NCBI RefSeq assembly: GCF_028769735.1
Contig: NC_088177.1
Span: 21,551,599-21,615,598, forward strand
Direction of reading: 5' to 3'
Length of the DNA: 64,000 bases
Source of the DNA: Zonotrichia leucophrys gambelii
Taxonomy: Eukaryota > Chordata > Aves > Passeriformes > Passerellidae
A program made the position numbers and the translations under genes. The notes below the pieces were generated by a model. It searched no databases. It had not been told where the DNA came from and saw only the letters and a list, made by a program, of their open reading frames with translations. How positions within the stretch are numbered: position 1 is the stretch's first letter; every line of letters begins with the position of its first letter. Of this stretch, positions 12,774 to 24,342 are shown in pieces.

Positions 12774-15700
12774 GTAAGTCTCTGCTCAGTTTGTGTGTGC
12801 ATGTAAACAGGGAAAGTAAGAGAGAATGACTATTTTATTTAGGATTTAATTTACAATTCGTTTTACTTCGGAAAGGTAAAAAGGGAAAGCAGAACTTAAA
12901 GGCCTACAGAACTCTTTTCGCAGAGTTTTAGCAAGCATACTACAATAGATCCAGTGACATTTGCAAACTCTTGTATCTGCATTCTGAATGAGTCACAATT
13001 CTCTTTAGTTCTGTCTGATTTCTCAAGCTTGGAGCAGTCATTAGGTGAAGTTTTAGAGTGGGTTTTGCTGACGTCAACGTGAGGAAACCAATTGAGACTG
13101 TCCTACACTGCTCAGAGAGCAGTAAGATTAATGCAAACCTGGTATAACAGTTGGGTGACAAACCACTCAGCCTGATCCTTAACAGGATCAATTGTGCCAA
13201 GGAATATGAAGAATGGGGTAACTATAATTCAGCCCTTAAACCATTACACAAACACAGTTCTATTAGGTGGTATTATTTATCAAGCATGACATGCTTGTGA
13301 TAAAATTACCTTTTGCATGGCAGGCAGTCACAGCATCTCCTTTAGCCATTAACCTGTTCCTGGGGACATCGGACACCTGGACAATTTTATTAGCTTGCTA
13401 TAGATAGATTTGGAGACCCTCCATGGAAGCTGGTAAAAGGCATACTGAGAGGCTTATCCCTCTCATTTTAAGGGAAGGGAAGGTTCTGGAAGCTATTTTG
13501 TCTTGTAAAGAGCCTTGAAAGACCTTGCTGAACTGACACTGATGGTATAGATAGATTTCAAACAATTCCCCCTGGTTTCTTATGCACCAAGTTTGAATCT
13601 TTAGTCTGAACACAGCCTTTTTTGAGTGAATTTATTCCAACAAACTTAGAAATACTTGAATAAAATTGTTGTTAGGGATTGGTTGAACAAAGTATGTTGC
13701 CTTTTTACTATATAGTTTTTTCTTCATGCATTACTTGGTCATTTAATTACATTACAAATTTCCTAACCAGTAAACTGGTGCAAGGTATTGTACTGTAAAG
13801 TAAGATAGCATTCTTTTCGCAAGTTCTACTTTAGATTTTTATGTTCCAGGTCCGTAAGAAGAGAAACATGTAGAAATATGCTGTCTTTTTTTAAAAAAAC
13901 TTAATTAGTGCAGAAAATGAATGTACAAAACTTAGCTTTTCACTTGTTCTCTTGTTGCTTGTGAACAATATGGGAAAACATCTGACCCCTTACATAGGGA
14001 AGCAAAACAGAAATGGAGTTTAATGGAATAAAGCTTTAAGTGACACTCTTTGTTGCCAGAATTAAGGACCAAAGTTCAAAATTTGGATTAAGTGGCAAAC
14101 AAGTAAAAGATTGAAAAGTCCAAGTGCTACAGCTAACTGATAAATGGTTTAATGCACACTAAAATCCAAAACTAATTAGCAGGTTCAGTTAGAAGCTGAT
14201 AATAGCAGTTGATTACCAAAGAATTTTAGAACTATGAGATTGGATGATGTATTTAGAGATTATTTGATCTATATTCACATCCAAGTCAAGGCTGATAATT
14301 TCTGACATGTTATATAGCCTTTTAAAAATCCATGCTTAGAAAGCTGCTCATGTTTCCAAGAACAGATTCCCTTAGCAATTAATGTCCTTATTAGTTTCCT
14401 TTAAAAAGTATTTTTTCACCACTGAATCTTTATTACTACAATTTACAAGCCCATGAGCTATTTTGTTATTTCTTGACCACAGAGGTAGGGAAAAGTTTGT
14501 TTTCATAAATTGCACAACTATATTTATGTTCTGGAATATTTTTAATTAGGTTCTCTTTTCCTTTTCCTTAGGCTACATTGTGTGACCTTCTGTCTTTACT
14601 CGTGAGATGTTTTCTAAATTTCTGTTTTGTCAGGGTTTAGTCCCGTGTCTGCTGAACTGTGTTGTCCCAAAGCAAGAAACAATGCTTCAGGTGAGCCTTG
14701 GGAACACAGAGAGTGGCAGGTTGCTCTTCTGGACAATACTCCTTTTTATATCTCCCAGAATCATGCTTGTTTTTGTCTGAGACTGTGTTTGTTTAGTGTA
14801 TTATTCACTGCTGCTTCCCATGCATTTTCCAAAGAAATGCTGCTGAGCCAATGGCCCCTTGTCCTGCAGATTATTCCCATGTGTATGTAGAGATTGGTAT
14901 TTTTTATATCCTCTTTTTTTTCCTGAACATTTCTGCAGTTTGCCAAGGACATTCAGAAAATATTACTGGCTTAATATCATTTTGGAATAAGAATAACTCC
15001 TTTCTCCATCTAAACCATTGAAGAAAATATTGAATAGTGCTGGCCTTGAGACAGCAAGCTTAGAAAAATTATCTTTCTACTTTGACAGAATTACTCCTCT
15101 TACAGAACAGTTTGCCAGTTATTTTTCTCACTGATATTCCAGCATTTTTATAAAGGTAATTTCTTTTTCACATATATGGTTCATAGTTTCTTTGTCTCCC
15201 CTTTCTGTTGATTCTCCCACCTGTATGTCTTTCTACAAAAGTTGAAGAGGTCTTAACCCCAACCAGCAATGTTTACACATATCCTCATGGCCAGAAGGTG
15301 TTTTAGCTAGAAAGTAGAAAGCATCAAGTGCCTGGCACATACAGATTACTGGTTCTTAATTTTACCATCTTAATTGCCCACAGCTTTGAAATCAAAGTAG
15401 GAGAAATAATTGCATTTCCAGACTTCTGGCAAAGAGCTACAGAGCAATAAGAAATATGTGGCATTACAACAAGCAGATTGGAAGGTTTTGAGTTCTACCT
15501 CATATGTAGTCTTTTGCCCTGAGACGTAGTATTAAATGTCAAATTACTTAAATATTGCTATAGATATTGAAGTTTGGAAAGCTCAGGTTCTGTGAGTAAA
15601 GGATTTCAAGGTTTTGGTCCAAAAAGTCTTTGTTCACATTAACATATGCATGGGATGTGAAATACAATAATTTGCATCATGTGCAATCAAGAGCAGTGGT

Positions 15701-17409
15701 CATTGGTTCAGATGGGCAAACAATAACAGCAATAATTGGAAAATAAATTGAGAAAAAATAATTTAGATATTTTCTACTTGATGTTTAATTTTGTTGTTTT
15801 CCAATGTTGGAAAATTAAATAAGATATCTCTAGAGTATAATTTAAATAGATTTTTACCATTCTAATTAGTCCTAAAAAGATTAGCTTGAAGTAAGAAATA
15901 TGATGAAGCTTGTCTAAAGAGGACTTTTTAAAATTATAATAATGCTTTCAAGGAAAAACTCATTATAATTACACTTCCTCATTATGATTAATGTGCACCT
16001 CTTCAGTGCATTCTGTGTATCAGGTCCAGCATAGCCTACAATTTGGAGTACTTACAGTCTACAGATTGGAGTAGTATTACTCCAATATGCTCCAATTCTG
16101 CTATCTGCAGAGTGGTGAAATTTATACATGTTATTTTTCCAGGGGGACTCAGGCTTCAGGCCTCAGTCTAGTTAATCTAGCACATGTTTCTGAAATGCCC
16201 TCTGTCAAAGGGCTTGTGTGAATACTTATTTAACATGGAAAAAATGATTTTTGAATATTATAAACAAGTCAGTGGGTAGTTGCTGTGTTGAATGAAAAAA
16301 ATGGTCAAAAATGTCTCTTTGCAAGATTAAACTAATGTCATTAAAGTAATGTTAGCATTTCCTATTAACAGTACTTTTTTTCAAACCATTCTTGAATGAA
16401 AGTCCCATGAATAACAATGTACGTAGAAACTGCCAGAAAAATTTACTTTTAAGATGTTTACTACTTTCAGAACCAATAAAACTGTTACATAAAAAGTTTG
16501 GGAGTTCAGTGGAAACATATTTGGTAGAGCTTTCATTGAGAATTTGGAGAATTATTTTTTTTCCTTGTAACTTTCTAGATTTTTACCCTGAGCTACAGAA
16601 AATCCCTCTAAATAACAGAAATAGAGCAATATATGCATATAATGTGGAACAGAAAGAAAAGGGAGATTTCTTTGTGATTTTTAGCTTTGTGTACTATCAG
16701 TGAGTGAGCACACTTCAAAAAGTAGCAAATTATTTTGAAATTCTGAAACCCAGAGCAAGAAAACGATAGGAAGGAAATAGTAAATCTTGGCAGACAAGAA
16801 TGAATGAGATGATGATCAGATGAAGGTCTTTAAAAATATGACAGCGCTCTGAATGCTGCATATTGTTGAATAAAGATCTTCAGATCCTTCAAGATCTTTC
16901 AGTCTGACACAGGTATTTTTTTCCTGGTGACGATGTATTTCTCTCTACTTCTCAGAGGAATAGAAATAGTGGGGGAGATGAAACTGAACTACACAAAATA
17001 ACTGCTGATGACAGTCTGATAATTTTTTGTTTAGATAGTTCTCCCATGGCTGTGTCAAGAAACTAGTTTTATATGGTGTGGGAATCACTTACTGGGTCCT
17101 TTCAGGCTAACTAAACTTGACACCATCACTCTGTTTTAAAAGCAGTATATTTTACCTGAAGGAAGAGACTTTACCTATTTCAATAAAACCCACTCAACTC
17201 CTAGGTTTTCCTTCGTGAAAATACATGTTAATAGAATAAGTGTTATCTCTGCTATATGGAGTTAGTTCATGAAAATACTGTTAATTGAATAATAGTTTCT
17301 GCATAAAGTAATGGGATCTTTCATGATCATATACAATCTAAGACACATCTTACTTCCTTATCTTGCATCAAACTTTGATATTTCCGGTGTTATGCACTAA
17401 ACTGTGTAA
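12774..17409. other. Gene-poor DNA upstream of PDE1A promoter region
   Basis: No supported gene. A 103-codon + frame at 16392-16703 has no recognisable motif or splice context. A small perfect inverted repeat occurs at 16065-16086. Confidence 0.55.
16065..16086. repeat. Short perfect inverted repeat
   Basis: Two 9-base arms, ATTGGAGTA and TACTCCAAT, are separated by GTAT. The flanking DNA carries further near-copies of TTGGAGTA (about 16043) and GCTCCAATTC (about 16090). Function is unknown; it could form a small hairpin. Confidence 0.6.
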
Positions 17410-17840
17410 ATCTGCCCCTCTTCTCCTCTCTGCCCCAGCACAAATGCAATTGCAGAGGAATCCCAGCCATCCTGGTCCTGCTCGGCCCGTGTCAGGAGCT
17501 GCACCTCGCCCACCCGCAGGGCTTTGCAGGAATGGAGCTCAGGGCAGCTGCCGTGCTGGGGGCAGGGCTGTGGCAGGACCGTCGCTCGCTGGCAGGAGGG
17601 GGCGCTCGGCTCTGGGTGTGCAGCTGCACATGTGCTGCCGCCCTGCTGCTGCTTTGCCGCTCCGCTGGCTGGGCTCCCTGTTTCCCATCAGGACCTGTGC
17701 CAGCACAGGTTAGGTATGAGCCCTCTGACGTGTGTGGGTGATTGTGTCTCACCTGAAGCCCTCATGGCTTCAGTTCACTGAGAACCACGGTCAGCCGCTT
17801 CTGCTTTATGGCTTTGTTTACAGCCTGTGCTCGCTGCGGT
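17410..17840 (+). promoter_or_regulatory. CpG-rich block upstream of PDE1A first exon
   Basis: This is the most CpG- and GC-rich stretch in the window: roughly 20 CpG in about 430 bases by eye, in a window where CpG is otherwise rare. Its centre (about 17480-17660) carries GGGGGCGCTCGG and repeated CTGCTG/GCCGC runs. It lies 0.9-1.3 kb before the PDE1A start codon, so a weak CpG island or promoter is the natural reading. All frames through GC-rich DNA are open by composition; the 116- and 86-codon frames here are not supported as genes. An unannotated 5' exon ending near the CAG at about 17706-17708 cannot be excluded. Confidence 0.5.
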
Positions 17841-18398
17841 TGAATTCTTCCTGATTTATGTCAGCGTGATGTCAGAGCAAGATTTTCAGTTTGGATCTAT
17901 GTTGAAATCTTATCTTGCAAACAGTAACAGTTTGCTACTGACACTATCTGAACTTGGTCATTTTGTTTTCCTCACTGATGTAGCTTTGCTTTGGTTCATG
18001 TAGTTGTGGTCCTACCAGATGCAAACACCATATTCTGCTTCAGCCAATTCTAGGTCATTAGGTTATGTATGCTAAAAATTATGAGCAGCGCTTTAATTTG
18101 CATAGTTATATCCACACATCATCCACAGTGAATAAAAGCCAGATTGTAAAATAATTACAATCTCTTGAAGTAGAGCCAGCCTTACAGACCAGATCCATCC
18201 GTCTTCATTAATTTGTATACAGTTTTTTTTTACCAGAGCAAATTTTCTGAAGGTACTCGCATGGGAATGCTGAAACAGCTGCACAACTTTTATTTTGAAG
18301 AAAAAAAAGTTGAGCCTCGGAACAGTGTGTTTTAGAGAGAGAGAGAGAGAGTGACTCTGCATTTAAGACTTTGACCAGTGTGTGTAAGAAGTGCTCTC
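17841..18398 (+). promoter_or_regulatory. Probable PDE1A proximal promoter / 5' UTR region
   Basis: Single motifs visible here are a CREB/ATF-like TGATGTCA at 17867-17874, a perfect octamer ATTTGCAT at 18096-18103, a TATA-like ATAAAAG at about 18132-18138 and an (AG)9 run at 18334-18351. Short motifs occur by chance; their clustering between the CpG block and the first coding exon is the only reason to list them. The transcription start cannot be placed from sequence. Confidence 0.35.
18334..18351 (+). repeat. (AG)9 microsatellite in presumed 5' UTR/promoter
   Basis: Nine perfect AG units about 390 bases before the PDE1A start codon. On the + strand they would be a GAGA/purine tract. Confidence 0.9.
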
Positions 18399-18416
18399 AT
18401 GGCTGGGATAATCTAA
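18399..18416 (+). other. Short upstream ORF (uORF1)
   Basis: ATG GCT GGG ATA ATC TAA, five codons plus stop. It lies in the presumed PDE1A leader if transcription starts upstream of it. Confidence 0.35.
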
Positions 18417-18574
18417 CAGATTTTTACCTGGGTAGCGCTTGGCAGAGCTCCCCCCTTTTCTTGCACAGTTGAAAGGAATCCAGTGCAGTTCTGCGCCTCG
18501 ATCAACTTGACTCCAGTTGTGCTCAGCCTGCCCGGTTTGGTAGCGCACGGCTGTGCCTGGCTTCTGTGGCCTCT

Positions 18575-18742
18575 ATGGCCCTTTTCTGCTCCACTGTCAG
18601 AAAGAGGGAGGGAGGCTTCCCCCAGCACCAAAATACCATTCTGTGTGCTCTCTGCAGCACAGTAGCTAAGAACAAATTTCCTGATTACTCCCTGGGTTTT
18701 TTTGGAGTTACTTGCTGGAAGAAGTCTTTTCCCCCACTTTAA
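18575..18742 (+). other. 55-codon upstream ORF ending at the PDE1A ATG (uORF2)
   Basis: ATG at 18575 opens a 55-codon frame ending in TAA at 18740-18742. The next base is the A of the PDE1A start codon, giving the junction TAAATGG. The uORF is in the same frame as PDE1A, so the TAA is also the in-frame stop that fixes the PDE1A start. The uORF peptide begins MALFCSTVRKREGG and is cysteine- and aromatic-rich at its end; no family is recognised. Its ATG context (CTCTATGG) is weak at -3 and has G at +4. A strong acceptor-like tract ending CTCTCTGCAG at 18658 could make the first exon begin inside this frame, which would remove the uORF start. Confidence 0.5.
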
Positions 18743-18795
18743 ATGGATGATTGTGTTACAATCAAGAAAAAGCATCTCCAAAGACCAATCTTTAG
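18743..18795 (+). CDS. PDE1A: PDE1A first coding exon (short alternative N-terminus)
   Basis: PDE1A hydrolyses cAMP and cGMP (cGMP preferred) and is switched on by Ca2+/calmodulin in the cytosol. This exon encodes MDDCVTIKKKHLQRPIF plus the first two bases (AG) of an Arg/Ser codon, then the donor AG|GTAAGTGATG. From memory, one mammalian PDE1A isoform starts close to MDDHVTIRKKHLQRPIFR before the shared LRCLVKQ segment. The match is about 15 of 18 residues, and the phase-2 break falls where the isoforms diverge. The basic segment KKKHLQRPIFR adjoins the N-terminal calmodulin-binding region; isoforms with different N-termini are known to differ in calmodulin affinity. Start choice: an in-frame TAA lies immediately before the ATG. 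Kozak context is imperfect (T at -3, G at +4). The catalytic domain and all later exons lie outside the window. Confidence 0.85.
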
Positions 18796-18958
18796 GTAAG
18801 TGATGCTATTATTAGTTTGAACTGAAAATGTTATGAACTTTACTCTCTAGTCCTATTTGTTAACTTAAAGTTTGTATGCAAGCGCACAAAAAGTTGTTGA
18901 AGATAAAGTATTTAATGTTGCATAGCCTAATAACATATTAGGTGATTTTGGTTCTCCG

Positions 18959-18972
18959 AATTTTTTTTTTTC
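18959..18972 (+). repeat. Poly(T) tract
   Basis: Uninterrupted T run just inside the intron. Confidence 0.7.
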
Positions 18973-19382
18973 CACTTTTATTGAGACTTTATAAGAGTTA
19001 TTTTCCTTCTCCTCTCTGTCCTCTGCATTCTCTAAAGTTTTGTGTGGGATTGTCTTTATTATGAAAGAGAGGCGGAGTAGCTTTTGAGAACTTTTTTGTG
19101 TGTTCTGTTTTCCTACATCTCCGAAGCCCCTCAGTGTATTCTGGAATTATAAAACTTTAAAAGTGGAACACGGTCCTTGGCTGGTTTTGCTGGTTTTGTC
19201 TGGATGGCAGAGTTTTAATACTTGAAATGATACACCTTTCAGAGTAAAGTAGCCTGCTTGCTGGGATGTGCAGACAAGTGCTTAAAGTCTCAATGATCTG
19301 TAAGACACTTCTGATAGAAAGGGTTCAAGTCTAAAGAATAAGAAGTTGGAATTTTACTGAGGTGATCCTTCAAAGCATCTTC

Positions 19383-19419
19383 TATATATTTTTAATATAT
19401 ATTTTTAATATATATTAAT
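19383..19419. repeat. AT-rich short tandem repeat
   Basis: About 2.5 copies of a 13-base unit of the form ATATATTTTTAAT, 590 bases into the intron. Confidence 0.7.
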
Positions 19420-19530
19420 TTGATCTCTGAAACATCTTTCTGATTATTTTATATTTTAAAGTAAATTGTAGAGTTCCTTTACAGATCAGAATTAGATCTA
19501 GTTTACTCGGGCTTTCTACCACAGGGGACC

Positions 19531-19548
19531 CCTTTCTTTCTTTCTTTT
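19531..19548 (+). repeat. (CTTT)n microsatellite
   Basis: About four CTTT units, pyrimidine strand on +. Confidence 0.75.
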
Positions 19549-22256
19549 ATCAAGCTTCAGGCCAAATGACCTTGAGTGGGAAATAATATTTCTCAAACTG
19601 CTAGGAATAAGGCTGGAAGATTAAACAAATCTTCAATAGTTCACACTTCTGTTTATGACTGGTGACAACTTTAACAAAATCCCAGCTCTTACTGGGTGAC
19701 ATCAGTAGGATATTGTAACCACAGTGTTGATATGACAAATAAATATAAGGCTAAACATGGTCCCAGAGTAAATACAGAATTTTTATTTATTGGATCACCA
19801 CTACTGATGTCATAAATGATGGGAGTGCAGTAACAGTTGGCATTGCAGCTCCAGAGTAAGTTCAGACAGGTAATCGTGCCAGGATTATGTCTTACTAACC
19901 TTAAATGTGGAGAAATCTTTCAGTACAATTACAGTTACGGGGCAGAAGGAGAATCTGGACACTAAAAGGTTACTATGGAATTGAAATGACATAACTATTA
20001 ACCTTAAATTTGAATCGCCAGTGTGTATCTGCTATGCAATTTATATCATAAAAAATTAAGCATTTTGCACTTCAATGAAGAGAAGTTCTTTCACAGAAAG
20101 CTTTTGACTGACAATCAAGAGATGTTTGATATTTTCCAAGTGATGTATTTTTATTTAAGTTAATAGTTTAATGGAATATAATTGTTTGAATATCAGTAAC
20201 TATTTCCAAGGATCTGTGATAATTATCCTATAAGCTGCAATTAAAAAAAAATTCAAAATGTGCATTCTTCACAGTTTTTTGGGGCCATTAGAATTGTGGG
20301 TGAATAAATGCATATTTCCTGATGTTTGGAAATGTGCTATAGAAATCTGCTGTAGCTGGTGTAGTACTGGATGTCTGCAACAGCTTAATGGATGTTTCCC
20401 TAAACTGTCTTGTGGGAGTGAACTTAAGTCAATGAAACACAAGAATTTTCAACATTTCTTACCAAAATCCATTCCATCAAATCAGTTCTAAATACAGAAC
20501 GGCAACTAAATACTGTTGGCATGCTTAATCCAGAGTGAGAAAACCCCTAATATGGAAAGCCCCCAAAGAGTCCGTGGCTCTGCAGTGACTCTTCTGGCAA
20601 AAGATCCCTGTAATACTACAGTAAATGCTCAAGAAATGTTTCCAAGGTCGAGACCAGCATAATATTTTAGGTGGCCCGAACAGAAAAACAATCTCCGTAT
20701 GTCATAAAGATTGTATCATGTACAGTAAATACAGATGCTATCCTGTAATAAAGAGCTGGTTTTTTAATGCATGTTCTTTTTCCTTATGGCTTTGGAAAAT
20801 ATTTCTCTAGTGAAAAAGTGTTCTCATGCAAGAATTGTGAAGATTTAATCTCAGTCCTTTGAATCCTGTGGCTTTTTTGTCCATATAAGCGAAATGGTTT
20901 TACTGGGTATCTTACATTAAGGTAACTGAATCAGCAGTCTATCCATTTTTTTTCCTTGAAAAAAAGAGAAAAAATATCCAAAATTTGATATATATTTATA
21001 TTTACCAATGTTTTGATGACAACCAACACTAATTATAGTTACTCTTTAAAAAAACATCTTTCTTGGGAATGAAGTTGCAACTCAGTAAGTACCTATAAGT
21101 ATCTTCCTACTTAGCAAAGTTGCATTTACAGTGGATCTGAACTTTTACTTGTTGCTTTTCCAGTAATGTAGAAATTAAATATCTATTCAAAATTATCCTT
21201 TCAATATTGCCAATACTCTACATAAGAGTGTGATGGGTGTTATGTGTCAAGATGCGAAACTCAATGACAAGGTATTTCTGACTTATTTACAATTTTTTTG
21301 CAAGTTCTGAATTCATGAAGTAATAAAAATTAAAAAATAGTGGGAACTTATGTAATGTTTGGTACTTGCTACCCAGTAGTGCTTGGAAATAACTAAATTA
21401 ATTCAGAAAGATAACTGTGTAAAAAAAAAGCCAAGCTTATGAATCACATTGAACTGATTACTAAAGTACTAAAGCACATCAATTAGGATAAAAATTTTTA
21501 ATTGCATCAGAAAAGATTGCCAAATACTTACAGATTCCTGCATTCATTAATATCAAAGGAAGAATCTGCTGCATGCAAAGATATATTTCAACAGAATGTG
21601 TAGCTTGGATATTCACTGGCTATTTTAATGCTAACATAAATTTCTGAGGACATTCCATGTTTTTATTAAGAACAGCATCTTGAGCATATTTGCTGTGACT
21701 GGATACAGTGAAATTAATTCAAACAATAAACAAATCAACTTTCTCAAAGAAAGCAATGGGAGCCTCATGGCTCCTAAATTTAAAATGAAACTGAATAAAG
21801 CCATTTAAAATATACTTTATGAACAAATTTGTCTCTGTCAATCTAGTATGCCTAGATTAGATGACATAATAGGTGTTCTAGTGCTCACATTTCTATGAAT
21901 TCAGTTAAAATATGAATCTACACGGTCATTAATCAAAACTTTTACTGAAGCTAACATTTTTATGCACTCTTTTTCAGTCTTTAGGGAGTGGGTTGGGTTG
22001 TATGGCTTTGGCCTTCCTGGTCTTGTCTGTAAATGGAAGCAAAAGGATCAGGGTGTCACAAGATAAGTTGTTATTTGGGTGTCTTTGCCTTGGTAGGGTC
22101 CACAAAAGCCTGGAAATAGTTCAAGAAATGCATGGGCTTTGAGATTTCCAGATCAAAGACAGCTGGATAATAACAAAGAATTTGTCCTTGCTGTGTAATG
22201 TCTTTGATTTAAGGCTCGTAGTGTGTTTAAGAAGTATTAATGCATTTGCTTCAAAA

Positions 22257-22297
22257 TTTTGTTCCGCACATTTTTTCTTTTGTTCTGCACATTTTCT
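22257..22297 (+). repeat. Imperfect ~20-base tandem duplication
   Basis: TTTGTTCCGCACATTTT is followed by a near copy, TTTGTTCTGCACATTTT, with a few extra bases between them. Confidence 0.55.
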
Positions 22298-23573
22298 GTG
22301 GTTTCCTGCAATGTTGGATCAAGGGTTTTCCCTTTGAGTAAGAGGAACAGGAAAATAGGGGCTGACAGAGCTGAGAGCCAGAGAGAGAATAAGGTGAAAC
22401 CCATCAGTTTTCGTGCTCCATAGGGAGCTCTGGTGTCACCTTCTCTCTGGTGTGTCTGCACGTGAGAAGAGCTCCTTGCACTGTTGCTGCTGTTCCAGTG
22501 CCTTTGCTCATTTACAAATGCTGTATTAACTGCAGTTAACTAGACTGAATCTCTCTGGAACTTGGAATTCTTCTTCAGTAAGACATGCGCCAGTCCATTT
22601 GGTCTCCAGTCCCTCAGAATATATGTAGCTGATTAATTATTTTATTTTACACTAAGATTGGGTTTAAATACTAAGTGCTGTTGTCTACTGTAATCAATTG
22701 GCAGAAGCTATTCCAGCACTATTTCTACACCACCACAGAGCACATAGGTAATTATATACTGTACGGAATATTGTTTACAGACACCTGATTTCCAGAAGAT
22801 GTTTATACTGCTGTAATATGTGGAGTAAGAACAATCCATATCAGTAATATCAGTAATGTTTGAGTTTTACTTATAAATACAGTAAATAATTATAAAATAT
22901 TTGCAAATTCTAGACATTTAAAGTTTTTGCCAGAGACTCTTTTCTTCTTGAAAAAATATACTAACATGTCATTTCTAGCAAAAAATAACCATTACAGTAA
23001 TACTCTTTCTTGGCTTCTCCTTCTTTCCTTTTTAAAAATTGTTTCCTCTCCTGAATGCTTGAAATATTCAGGAGTTTTACCAAGTACAAGATATACATCT
23101 TTATACTGTGGTAAAAGATTTTTTCCTATTTGTGAGTTTTATCTTACTCTCTTTATACTCTGGTGTCAATATTACATGTACTGAAGAGGCATATTTGTGT
23201 TTTGCATGGGTATAGCTGCTGTTGGCACCTTTTCAGTTTGTGTCTGTGGAAAGGTACCAAATCAGAATAACAGATGAAGAAGAAGCAACTTAGTAAACAA
23301 GTACCTGTGGGTAGCATAGAAAGTTGAAGACTTTAGCTGCTTAGAAGTTTATTAAAAAATATTCCTTGGTCTCCCAGGTCTGCTGATGAAAGTCAAAATT
23401 TTAAATATAGGATGTCAGCATCAGAATTGAACTTGATGATGACTATGGTGGTGAATATGTAAATATGAAAATCAGTGGCTTTAGGGGCAGAGTAGCACTG
23501 AGAAGTTGGGTAGGAGTTTTTGGAATTGAGAAAGGGAGAATGATGAGAAACTTTATAGAAATAATCTGAAGCC

Positions 23574-23700
23574 AAAAAAAAAAAAAAAAGCTGTGAGAAA
23601 AAAGGAAAAGAGAAAAATGAAATTAAAGGAAAATTAAAAGAAGAAGAAAGAGAATGAGTAATGTGGAAATGTAAAGAAAAGCAAGGTGGTAAGCTGACAA
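23574..23700 (+). repeat. Poly(A) run with long purine-rich stretch
   Basis: Sixteen consecutive A (23574-23589) lead into about 110 bases that are almost all A and G. The preceding 60 bases are also purine-biased. No retroposon body is visible on the 5' side, so this is read as simple or low-complexity sequence. Confidence 0.7.
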
Positions 23701-24072
23701 AGAAATTAATGAGCATTTGGTCATTTTCAGTTTTACATTCTTACTCATTGCTTAATACACTAAAACATAAATTGTGGTAATTACCCCATTTTATCTGTAG
23801 GTAGACTACAGAGAGTGACACTGTTGAAATTTATTGAATATTTAATTTTGGCTTGATGGTCTGTTTGGGACACTGCTGATGTGCTGTTTTGTAATATTCC
23901 TAAGCAAACTTTTCTAGAGTTAACGATGAATTCAAGAGGCGTTACAAGATCACTTGCTGAGACATTTCTCAATTGGCATGAGTGAGCTTTGTAATATTTT
24001 TTATTGTCAAAAAATGTCTGATTTTCAAGGTACTTTAGGGGATCTGGAAAATCCATTTACTACGTGGATTCT

Positions 24073-24095
24073 GGTGGGGTGGTGGGGTTGTGGGG
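24073..24095 (+). other. G-rich tract with G-quadruplex potential
   Basis: Three runs of GGGG (24076-24079, 24084-24087, 24092-24095) are interleaved with GG doublets, followed by T8 and CAG. Only three runs reach three or more G, so a canonical three-tier intramolecular quadruplex is incomplete; a two-tier form is possible. Confidence 0.5.
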
Positions 24096-24239
24096 TTTTT
24101 TTTCAGCTTGCAAAAATTGGGTAAAGCAATTTCCTGATCACCACAAATGGTGATAGATGGCTTTCATCCAGATCTTCATCTAGTATTTGAAACATTGCCC
24201 AACACAGAAATTAAGCCTGAATCTGAAATTGTGTCACTT

Positions 24240-24342
24240 GCGACATGGTGTAGTGGCACTTGGCAGTGTTATGTTTAAAATTAGACTCAATGATCTTAAA
24301 GATCTTTTCTAACTGAAATGATTATTTTCTTCTATGATTCTG
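24240..24342 (+). mobile_element. CR1 3' tail fragment
   Basis: A decayed CR1 end: GTAGTGGCACTTGGCAGTGTTATG, then ATTAGACTCAATGATCTTAAAGATCTTTTCTAACTGAAATGATT-like sequence, then TTCTATGATTCTG. Only the last 100 bases remain. Confidence 0.85.

Noticed and set aside
14230..14400. Possible decayed CR1 (ATGAGATTGGATGATG, then AGAGATTATTTGATCTA)
   Set aside because: Only two weak phrases match and the expected following blocks are absent.
16392..16703. 103-codon + strand frame
   Set aside because: AT-rich codons, no known motif and no flanking splice or promoter signals.
17363..17781. Overlapping 69-116 codon frames in the CpG-rich block
   Set aside because: Several frames on both strands are open at once, as expected from high G+C. 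None has a recognisable motif.
18413..18781. 122-codon - strand frame antisense to the PDE1A first exon
   Set aside because: It overlaps the leader and coding exon in antisense with no motif of its own, and is best explained as a shadow.
23574..23589. Poly(A) run as a retroposon tail
   Set aside because: No retroposon body or target-site duplication is visible next to it, and surrounding sequence is generally purine-rich.
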